Positions 5,166 through 5,766 of a DNA stretch of 5,766 nucleotides are shown in pieces (position 1 is the stretch's first letter; every line of letters begins with the position of its first letter). Origin of the DNA: Planctomycetaceae bacterium. Lineage in GTDB: Bacteria > Planctomycetota > Planctomycetia > Pirellulales > Thermoguttaceae. The stretch lies in assembly GCA_003532715.1 (NCBI GenBank), contig DOEZ01000689.1:4869-10634 (forward strand), in the 5' to 3' direction. Made by a program: the position numbers and the translations under genes. The notes under the pieces are model-generated. The model saw only the letters and a list, made by a program, of their open reading frames with translations. It was not told the origin of the DNA and did not search any database.

Positions 5166-5766
5166 TCAGCCGGCCGCGCGCTGCAAAAAGCCGGCAAGCT
5201 TCTCGGCTCGCACGGGGTGCTGAAGTTTGTGGACCGCCTTCGATTCGATCTGACGGACGCGTTCGCGGGTGACCTTGAAGATGCGACCGACCTCCTCGAG
5301 CGTGTAGGTGTATCCGTCGCCCAAGCCATAGCGCAGGCGGATGATCTCTCGCTCGCGATAGGTGAGCGTCTTGAGCAACTCATCGATCTTCTCTCGCAGC
5401 AACGCATTCGACGCAGCCTTGTGCGGTTGAGGAAGACCATTGTCCTCCAAAAACTCCCCAAAGCAGGTGTCTTCACTCTCCCCAATGGGGCGATCCAGGC
5501 TCGCTGGAGTCCGACCGATATTCAGAACCCGATGGGTTTCGTCAAGCGACAGACCGGCCGCCAGCGCCGTTTCCTCTGTTGTCGGCTCTCGACCCAATTC
5601 ATGCAAGAGCCTGCGCGAGGTATTTTTCAATTTACTCAAAATATCGATCATATGCACGGGAATTCTTATGGTTCGTGCCTGATCGGCGACGGCGCGTGTG
5701 ATAGCCTGGCGGATCCACCAGGTGGCGTAGGTCGAGAACTTGAAGCCCTTGCGCCAGTCGAACTTC
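5166..5766 (-). CDS. rpoD: Primary-type sigma-70 factor (RpoD/SigA), C-terminal 199 residues
   Basis: This RNA polymerase subunit recognises the -10 and -35 promoter elements. The N-terminal part lies beyond the right edge; the frame is open to the edge and its first full codon starts at 5765, so the GTG at 5657 is an internal valine and not a start. Fragment residues 1 to 37 are regions 2.3 and 2.4 (KGFKFSTYATWWIRQAIT, ADQARTIRIP), including the Trp16-Trp17 pair used in melting and Gln20/Thr23 for -10 contact. Region 3 spans about 41 to 110 with IGESEDTCFGEFLEDN. Region 4 ends in the helix-turn-helix 154 to 180, where Arg167, Glu168 and Arg171 (VTRERVRQIE) match the -35-reading residues of E. 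coli RpoD. All conserved positions suit a primary sigma; a group 2 paralogue cannot be excluded without region 1. The gene ends at an intrinsic terminator, so it is the last of its transcription unit. Confidence 0.93.
   Translation of the reverse strand, partial: KFDWRKGFKFSTYATWWIRQAITRAVADQARTIRIPVHMIDILSKLKNTSRRLLHELGREPTTEETALAAGLSLDETHRVLNIGRTPASLDRPIGESEDTCFGEFLEDNGLPQPHKAASNALLREKIDELLKTLTYREREIIRLRYGLGDGYTYTLEEVGRIFKVTRERVRQIESKAVHKLQHPVRAEKLAGFLQRAAG

Noticed and set aside
5166..5657. A complete short sigma-like protein starting at GTG 5657
   Set aside because: The same frame continues upstream to the window edge with perfect region 2.3/2.4 sequence, so the GTG is an internal valine codon.
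1..5766. Search by eye for tRNA or rRNA genes, CRISPR repeats, insertion-sequence ends and attachment sites
   Set aside because: No cloverleaf, regularly spaced repeats, transposase motifs or long terminal inverted repeats were seen; the window looks like ordinary chromosomal backbone.

Overview
The window reads as a compact, high-GC bacterial chromosome segment in which every supported gene lies on the minus strand; gene order below therefore runs from high to low coordinates. The best guess for the source is a planctomycete-like bacterium. This is inferred from the particular lipid gene order (dehydratase-like, ketoreductase, long acyl carrier protein, second dehydratase-like, ketosynthase), the diverged ACP and dehydratase motifs, and the weak or absent Shine-Dalgarno sequences before several genes. 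It was not confirmed by any search.

Right part (about 5766 to 3880): the C-terminal 199 residues of a primary-type sigma-70 factor enter from the right edge and stop at 5166. A strong intrinsic terminator follows, then a second hairpin. Next comes a 244-residue coiled-coil protein with a C4 zinc ribbon (COG1579/CdsZ/FlgZ-like), then a small proline-rich predicted lipoprotein.

Middle (3879 to 3588): a 292-bp gap without a gene. It carries two good sigma-70-type promoter candidates facing the lipid genes.

Left part (3587 to 1): a five-gene putative operon for type II acyl-chain elongation: a hotdog dehydratase-like protein, a FabG-type reductase, an unusual 130-residue ACP, a second hotdog dehydratase and a FabF-type ketosynthase cut by the left edge. 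Gaps are 33 to 69 bp with no terminator between genes. Together they give condensation, ketoreduction and dehydration on a dedicated carrier. No enoyl reductase, FabD or FabH is visible, so the set could make unsaturated or hydroxylated chains, or borrow the missing enzymes from elsewhere.

The most interesting points are that the first dehydratase-like protein has Gln where the family has its catalytic Glu while its paralogue keeps Glu, suggesting a heterodimer; and that the ACP has Glu-Ser-Ile at the pantetheine site plus an extra segment of about 45 residues before its last helix.
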